Assembly: GCA_002343985.1 (NCBI GenBank)
Contig: DDTB01000033.1
Span: 41,315 to 69,004 of the forward strand
Length of the DNA: 27,690 nucleotides
From: Chitinophagaceae bacterium UBA2375
Lineage (GTDB): Bacteria > Bacteroidota > Bacteroidia > Chitinophagales > Chitinophagaceae
Reading direction: 5' to 3'
In this document: positions 7,077 through 14,899 of the stretch, piece after piece
How the letters are laid out: every line of letters begins with the position of its first letter
Numbering within the stretch: position 1 is the stretch's first letter
Program-made: the position numbers and the translations under genes
Notes under the pieces: model-generated
What the model saw: only the letters and a program-made list of their open reading frames with translations
What the model was told of the DNA's origin: nothing
Database searches by the model: none

Positions 7077-7105
7077 AAAGCCACTGTGAAAACAGTGGCT
7101 TTTTT
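7077..7105 (+). terminator. Rho-independent terminator
   Basis: Stem AAAGCCACTGT (7077-7087), loop GAAA, ACAGTGGCTTT (7092-7102) running into a T-run. It ends the T9SS gene and lies between convergent genes. Confidence 0.85.
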
Positions 7106-7122
7106 GTTTTATCAGATAAATT

Positions 7123-7479
7123 TTACTGCATTTTTTTGATCACCAGGTAACTGATAACGGCAAGAAAGAGGATTAGTGCAATGCTCATATAAAGCAGCGA
7201 CATGTTGGCGGGCCGCTTTTTTTTGCGTTTGTTTTTTTGCTGCTGCAGTTGTTTCCGCAGCGATTGGTTCAGGTCCTGCACCGTTTGATGCAAGGAGGTG
7301 CTGCTGCCTGCCTGTGCAAGTCCTTCCAGCGCGTCCTGCAGGAATGGATCATCCTTTATTTCCTGCTCAAGCGCTGCCCTTTCCGCATCTGAAAGGCTTT
7401 TATCGAGGTATTGCAGGAGCTTCTCCTGGTTGTTTCCGGGAGCTTGGTTGGACGGTATGTTCGTTAATTCATCGTTCAT
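7123..7479 (-). CDS. Putative anti-sigma membrane protein
   Basis: Protein of 118 residues. An N-terminal acidic domain contains L-L-Q-Y-L-D-K-S-L-S-D-A-E-R (21-34) and D-D-P-F-L-Q-D-A-L-E-G-L (43-54), the pattern seen at the cytoplasmic end of Bacteroidota anti-sigma proteins and some gliding-type membrane proteins. A Gln-rich linker leads to a basic patch K-N-K-R-K-K-K-R (82-89) and one membrane helix (about 94-114), so the N-terminal domain should face the cytoplasm by the positive-inside rule. The start ATG at 7479 lies 11 nt inside the upstream sigma gene, so the pair is translationally linked. There is no zinc-binding HxxxCxxC motif and no periplasmic domain, so the anti-sigma role rests mainly on context. 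Confidence 0.65.
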   Translation of the reverse strand: MNDELTNIPSNQAPGNNQEKLLQYLDKSLSDAERAALEQEIKDDPFLQDALEGLAQAGSSTSLHQTVQDLNQSLRKQLQQQKNKRKKKRPANMSLLYMSIALILFLAVISYLVIKKMQ

Positions 7480-8041
7480 TGTTTTGCATTCTTTCCAAAT
7501 GAATTTTCAGGTTCCTTTTTCCGTTTTGAATATGGCTCTTCACCTGCATCAGGCTGAAGCCACTGATTTCAACAATATCCTGGTATGATTTTTTTTCGAG
7601 GTAGAATAAAGTTATGCAAAGCCTTTGATCATCATTCAATTCCTGCATGGCTTTTGAGAGCAGTTCCACATCGCGTTCTTTCCGCATCATCTCGTCCCGG
7701 TCAGCAATTTCGTCTGGCTCGGCCAGGTAACGGTCGTCCCAATCCGTTGTTTTACCGTTTTTATTCCTGAGTTTCATCAGGCAATGGTTTTTGGCAATCA
7801 TATACAACCAGCTCTTCACATAACTAACCGGGTATTTTTGCAGTTCATCAAGCGCTTTGATGAAAACCTGTTGCACGGCATCTTTCGCTTCTTCTTCATG
7901 CTTCAGGTATTTCAGGCAAACGCCATACAGGAGGAGCGTGTAGCGTTGGAGGAGTATGCCCAGCCATTCGTTGTTGCCGTCTTTTCGGAAACGTACAATC
8001 AGTTCCTGGTCATCGATATGTTGATTCGACTGGGTGCTCAA
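7469..8041 (-). CDS. ECF-type RNA polymerase sigma factor
   Basis: Protein of 190 residues, the usual ECF size. Region 2 spans about 28-95: L-Y-G-V-C-L-K-Y-L, then D-A-V-Q-Q-V-F-I-K-A-L (54-64) and S-W-L-Y-M-I-A-K-N (77-85). Region 4 spans about 130-185: L-N-D-D-Q-R-L-C-I-T-L-F-Y-L-E, S-Y-Q-D-I and the helix V-K-S-H-I-Q-N-G-K-R-N-L-K. The only available start is TTG at 8041, because an in-frame TAG lies 9 nt upstream and there is no early ATG. The 3' end overlaps the putative anti-sigma gene by 11 nt. No TonB receptor or FecR-type gene adjoins it, so it is unlikely to be a FecI-type nutrient-uptake sigma. Confidence 0.9.
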   Translation of the reverse strand: MSTQSNQHIDDQELIVRFRKDGNNEWLGILLQRYTLLLYGVCLKYLKHEEEAKDAVQQVFIKALDELQKYPVSYVKSWLYMIAKNHCLMKLRNKNGKTTDWDDRYLAEPDEIADRDEMMRKERDVELLSKAMQELNDDQRLCITLFYLEKKSYQDIVEISGFSLMQVKSHIQNGKRNLKIHLERMQNNER

Positions 8042-8104
8042 AATAAACTGGCTAAAGGCTTATATCTATGATGCGCCATGCGCGGATTTCCATAAATGGT
8101 TTTG

Positions 8105-8551
8105 CTAAGGGTTAGCATGGATGGATTCTGTATGATCCGCCGCTTCTTTTGCCGGGCTTTTATCAAAGAATAGCATTTTCACCCCAAGCAATAACATCAG
8201 TATGGCAAATAATTTCTTCACCAGGTCCTGTGGCAGGCTGAGGCTTAGCCTGCTGCCCAGGAGGCTGCCCAATACAAAACCCAATGCCAGTACAATCACA
8301 ATCCTGAAATCCACATAACCTTGTTTATAATACTGGATTACGCCAAGGATCCCAACGGGAAACATCAGCATGGCCAGTGAAGTGCCCTGTGCCTTGAATT
8401 GAGAAAATCCCAGGAAATATACCAGCGCGGGAACGATGATAATACCACCGCCGATGCCCACCATGCCTCCCAGTATACCGGCGGCCAGTCCAACAAGAAG
8501 GATGATGATCAGTGTATTAACGTCCATCTTTTTATGCTTTAAGATGTTCAT
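8105..8551 (-). CDS. Half-size TauE/SafE-family membrane protein
   Basis: Protein of 148 residues with four to five hydrophobic segments (about 12-33, 36-50, 57-75, 82-102, 110-128). The first carries the family motif G-I-L-G-G-M-V-G-I-G-G-G, and Q-G-T-S-L-A in the loop after helix 2 also fits. TauE/SafE proteins export sulfite, sulfoacetate or related organic anions; full-length members have about 250 residues made of two such halves, so this single half would have to form a dimer. Substrate is unknown. Its ATG overlaps the stop of ppa in an ATGA arrangement, so translation is probably coupled. An internal ATG at 8527 is an alternative start that would remove the charged first eight residues. 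Confidence 0.8.
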   Translation of the reverse strand: MNILKHKKMDVNTLIIILLVGLAAGILGGMVGIGGGIIIVPALVYFLGFSQFKAQGTSLAMLMFPVGILGVIQYYKQGYVDFRIVIVLALGFVLGSLLGSRLSLSLPQDLVKKLFAILMLLLGVKMLFFDKSPAKEAADHTESIHANP

Positions 8552-9093
8552 GGGTTTGCCTGGAACTTCTGATGGTACCGTTCGATGGCGCTGCCAATGA
8601 TTTCGTAAGCGGTTTCCCTGGATTGAAATTCATCGATCAGCACTTTTTTATTTTCCAGCACTTTATACTGCTCAAAATAATTTTTCAGCACGGCAAAAAA
8701 GTGAGTGGGCAATTCATTGATTTGACGGATATGGTTGACGGATGGGTCTTTGGCCGCCACCGCGATGATTTTGTCGTCTTTTTCTCCAGAATCAATCATC
8801 TGCATATTGCCGATCACCGTGGCTTCCACCAGGCAAAGCGGCTGAATGCTCTCGCTGCAAATTACCAGGATATCCAACGGGTCATTGTCTTCGCCAAGTG
8901 TTTGCGGAATAAAGCCATAGTTTACCGGGTAATGAAATGATGAGTAAATCACTCGGTCTAATTTGAGAAGCCCGGTTGCTTTATCTATTTCATATTTGCA
9001 ACGGCTTCCCTGAGGTATTTCAATCAGGGCATTGACTACAGCAGGTGCTTGTTTACCATAAGAAGCGCCGTGCCAGGGGTGTAAGGTATGCAA
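8548..9093 (-). CDS. ppa: Inorganic pyrophosphatase, family I
   Basis: Hydrolyses pyrophosphate to two phosphates in the cytoplasm, pulling biosynthetic reactions forward. The 181-residue protein aligns with the E. coli enzyme at a constant offset of +4: K33, E35, R47, Y55, Y59, D69, D71, D74 (the D-N-D-P-L-D metal-binding signature, 69-74), D101, D106 and K108 are all present. The N-terminus L-H-P-W-H is typical of Bacteroidota PPases. The frame has no ATG before residue 98 and no upstream in-frame ATG after the preceding gene, so the start is most likely TTG at 9093. It lies 26 bp after a small lipoprotein gene on the same strand and overlaps the TauE/SafE gene by 4 bp, suggesting one transcript. 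Confidence 0.95.
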   Translation of the reverse strand: MHTLHPWHGASYGKQAPAVVNALIEIPQGSRCKYEIDKATGLLKLDRVIYSSFHYPVNYGFIPQTLGEDNDPLDILVICSESIQPLCLVEATVIGNMQMIDSGEKDDKIIAVAAKDPSVNHIRQINELPTHFFAVLKNYFEQYKVLENKKVLIDEFQSRETAYEIIGSAIERYHQKFQANP

Positions 9094-9119
9094 GGGTAGA
9101 AGGTTTAGGAATGAAGTAT

Positions 9120-9539
9120 TTAGTCGATGGGTAGGTTGCCCGAATAAGCATATTTAAAATCAACCTGCCAAAGGTTATTGTGCCGAATGATTTTAATATC
9201 CATCGGTTTGTTCATATAATCATTCGAGTAATTGATGATCGTGGTGGAATCATCTACATCGAGGTATTTGTTGATTTCGTAAGATGCATCACGGTAATGT
9301 TTTTTCTTATCTTCCGGAAGGCGTTGGTAAAAAGATTTATACATGTCGAACAACTGTACATTCTGACTGTCTTTCAGGATGAGTTCCTCTGCCTTTTTGA
9401 AATCGCCGTTCAGGCTTGCCCTGATGAATTCGCGGCCGGTATCCATGGCTGTTTCGGGGCGTTTATCAGTGGAACCGGTGCAAGAGTATATCATCACAAC
9501 CAGTGCGCTTGCCAGGAATTTGAAGCTGCGTGCGATCAT
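9120..9539 (-). CDS. Small lipoprotein, NTF2/DUF4878-like
   Basis: Protein of 139 residues from ATG 9539; an in-frame TTG at 9569 would put ten charged residues before the signal peptide and is less likely. The signal peptide ends I-Y-S-C with Cys20, a lipobox with an unusual Tyr at -2. The mature part has the plan of small NTF2-like lipoproteins: a helix A-M-D-T-G-R-E-F-I-R-A-S-L-N-G-D-F-K-K-A-E-E read in parts, a second helical stretch with Q-L-F-D-M-Y, then beta strands ending W-Q-V-D-F. The following larger lipoprotein upstream (9626-10174) has a similar fold. TAAAGGTA at 9557-9564 is TACCTTTA on this strand, a 7/8 promoter match. Confidence 0.65.
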   Translation of the reverse strand: MIARSFKFLASALVVMIYSCTGSTDKRPETAMDTGREFIRASLNGDFKKAEELILKDSQNVQLFDMYKSFYQRLPEDKKKHYRDASYEINKYLDVDDSTTIINYSNDYMNKPMDIKIIRHNNLWQVDFKYAYSGNLPID

Positions 9540-9576
9540 AGGTACTTTTATTTTATTAAAGGTAAACAAGCTGCAT

Positions 9577-9606
9577 AAAAAAAGTGCCCGGTTGGGGCAC
9601 TTTTTT
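9577..9606 (-). terminator. Bidirectional-looking terminator
   Basis: Twelve-bp stem AAAAAAGTGCCC/GGGCACTTTTTT with loop GGTTG (9578-9606). Read on the minus strand it ends in seven T (9577-9583) and terminates the lipoprotein gene 9626-10174. Confidence 0.85.
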
Positions 9607-9625
9607 ATGAAAGGTCAAGATTCAA

Positions 9626-10174
9626 TTATTTGTTGGCTTTATTCACAGAGTCCAGCACTTTCATGCCTTCTTCCATGCCCATCTTTAATGAGTCCATGTC
9701 TACATTTTTGAGTTCTTCCATGGCTTTGTCCACCGCTTCGCCCGCATCAACGCCTTTTTCGTTCAGTTTATCCATGCCCATGCTCATAACGGATGATTTA
9801 TCGAAAGCCACTTTCCATTCACCATTCACTTTTTTCAAGGTGTAATTGAGCGATTCACCGCTCTTTTTCTCTTTAACAGCGATGGTTGCTTTGTCGCCTT
9901 CGATCTTAGGTTCGCCGAATTCCATATTGGCTTTGTCGTACTTTTCGGTTTCCTTGTTGTCTTTGCTGTCTTTGCTCATGTTCATGCCCATTTGGATCAT
10001 GTCGAGCATCTGCTTGCTGTCGTCTGTTGCCAATTTGCGGGCAGCTTCGATATCTTTTTTAGATAATGCATCAAAAAAGCTGGATAAAACGGCTTTCGGG
10101 TCACCACCACCTGATTTGCAGCTAAACAAAAAGGTTGATGAGATGAGCGCTACGGCCAGGAGCATTTTTTTCAT
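9626..10174 (-). CDS. DUF4878-like lipoprotein
   Basis: Protein of 182 residues with a type II signal peptide (M-K-K start, lipobox LFSC, Cys19). The domain at about 25-130 fits DUF4878, an NTF2-like fold common in Bacteroidota lipoproteins: P-K-A-V-L-S-S-F-F-D-A-L-S-K-K-D helix, A-A-R-K-L-A-T-D-D-S-K helix, then strands I-A-V-K-E-K and Y-T-L-K-K-V-N-G-E-W-K-V-A. A Met/Asp/Lys-rich helical tail (about 130-182) follows. The function of the family is unknown. The gene ends at a strong terminator, so it is probably its own unit. Confidence 0.8.
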   Translation of the reverse strand: MKKMLLAVALISSTFLFSCKSGGGDPKAVLSSFFDALSKKDIEAARKLATDDSKQMLDMIQMGMNMSKDSKDNKETEKYDKANMEFGEPKIEGDKATIAVKEKKSGESLNYTLKKVNGEWKVAFDKSSVMSMGMDKLNEKGVDAGEAVDKAMEELKNVDMDSLKMGMEEGMKVLDSVNKANK

Positions 10175-10231
10175 AAAATTCGTTTTGGTTTGAATGACAA
10201 AATAAATGGAAAAAAATATAAATGCTAAGAT

Positions 10232-10918
10232 TTATTTATACACGACCCTGGTGATGGGCCTGCATGCGGGGTGGAGGATAATGTCGTCAACCGCTACATA
10301 ATCGATACTGCCCATGCGTGAGGGTTGAAAGCGGATTTGTTCCAATGAACCCCATTGTATGCATTTTAGTACGAATTCTGCGCAATACATACGGTCGTTG
10401 CTGCTGAGGCTGAACGACATATCGAAGCGGACACTGTCTTTCCTGGCTTTTTCGATTTGCGCTTTCAGGTTGCCGATAAAGGAATCCGCGTTCGCAAACC
10501 TGAAAAGCCCGGCCCCATTGTTATTGTACGGTTCCGCGAAAACGGATAAAGGGTCGCGCCTGATGAGTTGATCGGGGTTCCATTCACCACCCAGGGCGTG
10601 GTAGATAAAGATGCTGTCGTTTTCCCGCATCGCGATACCAAGGTGCGAATAGGTTTGGTCGCGCCTGGCCATTTTCCGAAAAGTTTCGCTGGTGAAATCG
10701 TTCCCTGTCCTGCAGACGATATCTCCATCTTTAACTTGCCGGGCAAGTGAACGCAACGAATCCCATGACCTTTCAATTCTTTCCTGTTCCAGCAGGCTGT
10801 CTGATCGAGCAGCTGTATTTGCAGGGTTGTGCCCTGCGCTTTGGCTGCAAGCGCTCAGTAAAAAAATAAGGCAGCCGGGGAGCCACCTTATGATATGTTC
10901 AGCAATATGTGCGTACAT
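10232..10918 (-). CDS. YiiX/YebB-like cysteine hydrolase lipoprotein
   Basis: Protein of 228 residues from ATG 10918; a longer frame opens at 10984 but lies inside phoH and gives an implausible Arg/Lys-rich start. A type II signal peptide ends in LSAC (Cys24). The catalytic part matches the permuted NlpC/P60 papain-like group (YiiX/YebB): G-D-I-V-C-R-T-G (65-72), a Y-S-H-L-G-I strand with likely catalytic His92, and M-Y-C-A-E-F-V with likely nucleophile Cys179. Family members are thought to cut peptide or lipid-type bonds in the envelope; the substrate here is unknown. The start lies 10 bp after the phoH stop, so the genes are probably co-transcribed. Confidence 0.8.
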   Translation of the reverse strand: MYAHIAEHIIRWLPGCLIFLLSACSQSAGHNPANTAARSDSLLEQERIERSWDSLRSLARQVKDGDIVCRTGNDFTSETFRKMARRDQTYSHLGIAMRENDSIFIYHALGGEWNPDQLIRRDPLSVFAEPYNNNGAGLFRFANADSFIGNLKAQIEKARKDSVRFDMSFSLSSNDRMYCAEFVLKCIQWGSLEQIRFQPSRMGSIDYVAVDDIILHPACRPITRVVYK

Positions 10919-10928
10919 GGTTATCCGC

Positions 10929-11930
10929 TTATTTCTTCGGCGCGTCGGCCTGTCCGGGCGCTTTTTCCTGTGCCTGCGCTTCATCGTGGCGGTTGTACGC
11001 TTTGATGATGGACTTTACCAGCCTGTGCCTGACCACATCTTCCTCATCCAGTTCGATGTGCGCGATACCATCAATATTCCTCAAAATCCTGGTGGCTTTA
11101 AACAAGCCGCTTTGCTGGTTTTTGGGAAGATCGATTTGCGAGGGGTCGCCGGTAATGATGGCTTTCGCGTTGGGCCCGATGCGGGTCAGGAACATTTTGA
11201 TTTGCAGGTCGTTTGTGTTCTGGGCCTCATCCAGGATGATAAAGGCATTATCGAGGGTACGGCCACGCATATACGCCAGGGGCGCGATTTCGATGGTGCG
11301 GGTGCTCATATAATAGCCAAGCTTATCGGCCGGAATCATATCGTCGAGCGCGTCGTATAAAGGGCGCAGGTAGGGATCAATTTTTTCCTTCAGGTCACCC
11401 GGCAGGAACCCCAGGCTTTCACCTGCTTCCACAGCCGGACGGGTGAGGATGATTTTTTTGACCACTTTATTTTTCAAGGCGCGAACGGCCAGCGCGACGG
11501 CTGTATAGGTTTTACCGGTACCTGCGGGCCCGATGGCAAACACGATATCATTTTTATCGCAGGCATTCACCATCATTTTCTGATTGGCGGTGCGTGCCCT
11601 CACTGTTTTGCCGTTAGGGCCAAAAACCAGGACATCGTTGGGGTTGCGGTCCATAAAATTATCGACCGTTTTTTCGTCGTCCCCGCCCAGGATCTGCTCG
11701 AGGTAATTCTCGCTCATGTGCCCGTTTCGTTCCAGGTATTGTACCAGTAGTTCAATCTTGTCCCTGGCTTCTTCGATTTGTTCCGGTGCACCGCTGAGTT
11801 TGATTTGTGTTCCGCGGCTCAGGATTTTCAGGAGGGGGAATTTCTTTTTGAGGATGTCCAGTTTACCGTTATTGACTCCGAAAAATTCTATAGGGTTAAC
11901 GGTTTCAAGGTTGATGATGGTTTCTGTCAA
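10929..11930 (-). CDS. phoH: PhoH-family ATPase
   Basis: Protein of 333 residues, typical for PhoH/PhoL. The ATPase domain shows Walker A GPAGTGKT (134-141), Walker B IILDEAQN (231-238), a sensor-like G-D-P-S-Q (261-265) and the closing R-H-R (301-303). An N-terminal KH-like region covers about 10-75. PhoH proteins are linked to RNA metabolism and, with YbeY, to ribosome quality control. The start is TTG at 11930: an in-frame TAA lies a few codons upstream, and the sequence T-E-T-I-I-N-L-E-x-x-N-P-I-E-F-F-G matches the usual N-terminus of Bacteroidota PhoH. The YiiX-like gene follows directly. A TAAATTTG element at 12017-12024 (minus) could be the promoter but implies a leader of over 80 nt. 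Confidence 0.95.
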   Translation of the reverse strand: MTETIINLETVNPIEFFGVNNGKLDILKKKFPLLKILSRGTQIKLSGAPEQIEEARDKIELLVQYLERNGHMSENYLEQILGGDDEKTVDNFMDRNPNDVLVFGPNGKTVRARTANQKMMVNACDKNDIVFAIGPAGTGKTYTAVALAVRALKNKVVKKIILTRPAVEAGESLGFLPGDLKEKIDPYLRPLYDALDDMIPADKLGYYMSTRTIEIAPLAYMRGRTLDNAFIILDEAQNTNDLQIKMFLTRIGPNAKAIITGDPSQIDLPKNQQSGLFKATRILRNIDGIAHIELDEEDVVRHRLVKSIIKAYNRHDEAQAQEKAPGQADAPKK

Positions 11931-12357
11931 TGGGTGTACGTTTTATACAACAACAGGTGGATCCTGCGATTGTTTGGTCAAAGAATAGGATTATGATTGG
12001 TGTTTTCCATCCCATCCAAATTTAACAAATCCATATCCATACATACCACAAGAATTTATGCACATGGTTTTTTGCACGGTGGAAAAGTTTGTTCATCCAA
12101 CCCCATCCTCTATCAATAATCATTCCCGGGCATTAAAAATGCTTGTTAATATTATGGTTACGCCGCTATGGCAGGCTGACCTGCTTAACAATTTGATATT
12201 ATTCAGATTGCAGGAAATGCCAGTATGACCTGTGCAGGCAGTTGGCATCTGGAGAGAGGTTATAAAATATTTGAATTATGAATGATGAATCTGAGGAACG
12301 GTGATTGATCGTGATATTGTGTGCCAATGCAGGTATTAAGCGGCATGCATTTAAATC
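11931..12357. other. Noncoding gap between phoH and the TonB receptor gene
   Basis: 427 bp without a convincing gene. Visible features are small: a palindrome GCATT-AAA-AATGC (12130-12142), a perfect hairpin GCAGG-CTGA-CCTGC (12171-12184) without a T-run, and a minus-strand TAAATTTG (12017-12024) that may belong to phoH. No terminator for the TonB receptor gene is clear. I see no RNA gene or repeat. Confidence 0.5.
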
Positions 12358-14862
12358 TTAAAACCTCGTTACGATTTTGAAGTTGAGCAGACGGGGTGTG
12401 AGCCTGTTGGGAATGGCGTATGTGCTGTTGGAGAAGTCTTTTACAAGTTGATAGGAAATCGTGTTTTGTCGGTTGATCAGGTTGAATACTTCGAGGCTGG
12501 CCCAGATGCTTTTGAATGTGCGGAATGGGCTATGGCTGCGGCGTACGGAGGCTTCTCCAAGCAGGAGCGCGCTGAAGCCAATGTCTACGCGGAGATAGGG
12601 TTCGATGATGAGGCCGTTCCGGTAGCGGCTGCTGTTGGGGATATTATAGGGCATATTGCTTCCATACAGCATATTCAGGTGAACTTTGAAGTTTTTGTTT
12701 GTGGGCAGATAGTCTTCGAGGTAAAGTCCTGCGGTAATGCGCCTGTCGGTTGGCCTACGCACAAACCCCACATCCATCCGGCTGCTGTCGACAGCTACCT
12801 GGTCTGAACTGCCCGGCCCGATGATTTCGCCTGAAGCATTCCTGTATTCATAATAAAAATCATTTAGCAGGTTTTCTTTCGATTGCATGAAACCCAGGCT
12901 CAGCCAGCTTTCCGCGCCTTCCACCAGTTCGCCGAAGAGCCTGAATTCAAGTCCCGTCGTGTATGCTTTGGCGTTATTGTCGCCCAGGTACCTGATCTTC
13001 ACATTGTCAATATCATAAGGCACCACATCGGTCATGTGCTTGTAGTATGCTTCGGCCGATAACCTGAATGGCCTGCGTTCCGGCCCGATGAAACGATAAT
13101 CCATACCCAGCACCAGTTGCTTGCTTTTTTGCGCGAGGATTTGTTCGTTCAGGGAACCGTCGGGCCTGCGGAGTTCGCGGTAGAATGGCGGTTGGTTGTA
13201 AACGCCTGCAGCCAACCGGAAAATGATATCCTGTTTCCAGCGTGGGTTCCAACTGGCCTGTATGCGCGGACTGATGAGCCATTCCTTATTCAGGTTATTA
13301 TACTGGTACCTGATGCCGGCCTGCAGGGTGATATCAGTTTTTTTATTGAAGAATCGTATGTTGTTCTGTACATACCCGCTGAACCTAAGGATGTCGAGAT
13401 TCGCTTTGCCGTTTATAGATTGAAATAAGGTCATGCTGCCCGGGCTGTAGGGCAGGGAATAGCCTGCGGAGTCCTGGTATTCGAATTGCCTGAGCCGGTC
13501 ATCAATCTGCGCATACTCGATACCGTTACCCCATTGAAAAAAATGCTTTCCCGATTCATAGCTTCCTTTATGCGAAGCATTCCATATTTGGATATCGAGG
13601 GCATTCCGGGCATATTGCTGGTAATATCCAGCGCCCAGCGGATTCACAATCTGGCCAAATGTGCCGCTGTTGTTATCAAGGTCCCTGTTACCGAACAAGT
13701 AGGCGCCGGCAATATCGAAATTTTCTTCTTCCTTATTCCCCAGCCAACTCATCATCCATTTTAATTTCAGTTTCCTGTTGGGTTGGTGCGTTGCCGATAA
13801 CCCCAATAATGTGCTGCTGTATTTATCTTTTTCCTGCCCTTCAAAAAATATGTCGATGCCGATATTGGCGCTATACAAAGGGGAGAACACGGAAGCCGTT
13901 TTTTGCACCGATTCGGGTTGGTAGCTAAACCTGGAGACAGAGCGGATACCCAGGAAATCGAAGCTCCATGTTGAGGAGGCCTGATAGCCCAGTGCCAGTT
14001 GCATGTCGGAGGATGATGGGATGTATGAACCCAGGGTTGGCTGGCTGCTCAGCAGGTTGCGGTTGTTGCGGTTCCTCAACCCGGTGAGGTAGCTGATTTT
14101 TCCATTTTTCGCCGCGCCTTCCAGGTGTAGGCCCTGTTCTAACAGGCTCGCATATGCGCTGCCGCCGAATGTTGTCGGTTTGCGGTACTGGATATCAAGT
14201 ACGGAACTCATTTTATCGCCATACCTGGCCTGGAAGCCGCCTGTATAAAAGCTTACATTCTTTACCATGGCGGGGTTAATCATGCTCAGGCCTTCCTGTT
14301 GGCCGGAACTCACGAGGTAGGGCCTGAATACTTCAAAGTCGTTGATGTAAATCAGGTTCTCGTCGTAATTTCCGCCGCGCACATTGTATTGCGAAGTGAG
14401 TTCGTTATTGCTGCCCACAAATGTTTTGAGCAGGGCTTCAACGCCGCCGGTTGTGCTGGGCAGGGTAAGGGCCGTTTTGGGGTCTATGCGCAGCAGGCTG
14501 TTTTCGCGCCTGTCACGTTCATCACTGACCAACACTGATTCAAGGGTTTTGCCGGCCGGGCTCAACCTGACCACTACCTGTTCGGTTTCACCGGGGTTCA
14601 GGTAGAAATTTTTTTGTTTGCCGGTATAACCGGTATGCGTAAACGTAAGTGCGAAAGATTGTCCGGCAGGCACACGGATTTGAAAACGGCCGCTGTCGTT
14701 TGTTGACACACCATCGCGCTTACCAAGAATGAGAACTGATACTTTTGTCAATGGGCGGTCGTTCTCATCAAGCACCAACCCTTTTACCCACGACGTGTTT
14801 GTTTGTGCAAACAGTACAAAGCTGAGTAAGCAGGCAATACAGACAAGCAGGAGCTTTCTCAT
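12358..14862 (-). CDS. TonB-dependent outer-membrane receptor
   Basis: Protein of 834 residues from ATG 14862; a longer frame from 14907 lies over the end of rpe and is rejected. A Sec signal peptide covers about 1-20 (ends L-F-A-Q). A carboxypeptidase-regulatory-like domain follows (about 25-105: V-K-G-L-V-L-D-E-N-D-R-P-L, D-S-G-R-F, Y-T-G-K), then a plug domain (about 125-235) with Y-N-V-R-G-G-N-Y-D-E-N and Y-T-G-G-F-Q-A-R-Y-G-D. The rest is a large beta barrel rich in aromatic alternation, ending in I-V-T-R-F with the C-terminal Phe typical of outer-membrane barrels. It imports some large or scarce solute with TonB energy; the substrate cannot be told. No SusD partner is adjacent, which argues against a classic glycan locus. 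It lies 37 bp after rpe. Confidence 0.9.
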   Translation of the reverse strand: MRKLLLVCIACLLSFVLFAQTNTSWVKGLVLDENDRPLTKVSVLILGKRDGVSTNDSGRFQIRVPAGQSFALTFTHTGYTGKQKNFYLNPGETEQVVVRLSPAGKTLESVLVSDERDRRENSLLRIDPKTALTLPSTTGGVEALLKTFVGSNNELTSQYNVRGGNYDENLIYINDFEVFRPYLVSSGQQEGLSMINPAMVKNVSFYTGGFQARYGDKMSSVLDIQYRKPTTFGGSAYASLLEQGLHLEGAAKNGKISYLTGLRNRNNRNLLSSQPTLGSYIPSSSDMQLALGYQASSTWSFDFLGIRSVSRFSYQPESVQKTASVFSPLYSANIGIDIFFEGQEKDKYSSTLLGLSATHQPNRKLKLKWMMSWLGNKEEENFDIAGAYLFGNRDLDNNSGTFGQIVNPLGAGYYQQYARNALDIQIWNASHKGSYESGKHFFQWGNGIEYAQIDDRLRQFEYQDSAGYSLPYSPGSMTLFQSINGKANLDILRFSGYVQNNIRFFNKKTDITLQAGIRYQYNNLNKEWLISPRIQASWNPRWKQDIIFRLAAGVYNQPPFYRELRRPDGSLNEQILAQKSKQLVLGMDYRFIGPERRPFRLSAEAYYKHMTDVVPYDIDNVKIRYLGDNNAKAYTTGLEFRLFGELVEGAESWLSLGFMQSKENLLNDFYYEYRNASGEIIGPGSSDQVAVDSSRMDVGFVRRPTDRRITAGLYLEDYLPTNKNFKVHLNMLYGSNMPYNIPNSSRYRNGLIIEPYLRVDIGFSALLLGEASVRRSHSPFRTFKSIWASLEVFNLINRQNTISYQLVKDFSNSTYAIPNRLTPRLLNFKIVTRF

Positions 14863-14899
14863 GAAATGAAGATAACATTTTTCATAACGGTGCGAGCCC

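Noticed and set aside
9091..9098. TACCCTTG as promoter of ppa (minus strand)
   Set aside because: It overlaps the TTG start codon itself, so transcription from it would lack the first codons; ppa is more likely read from upstream.
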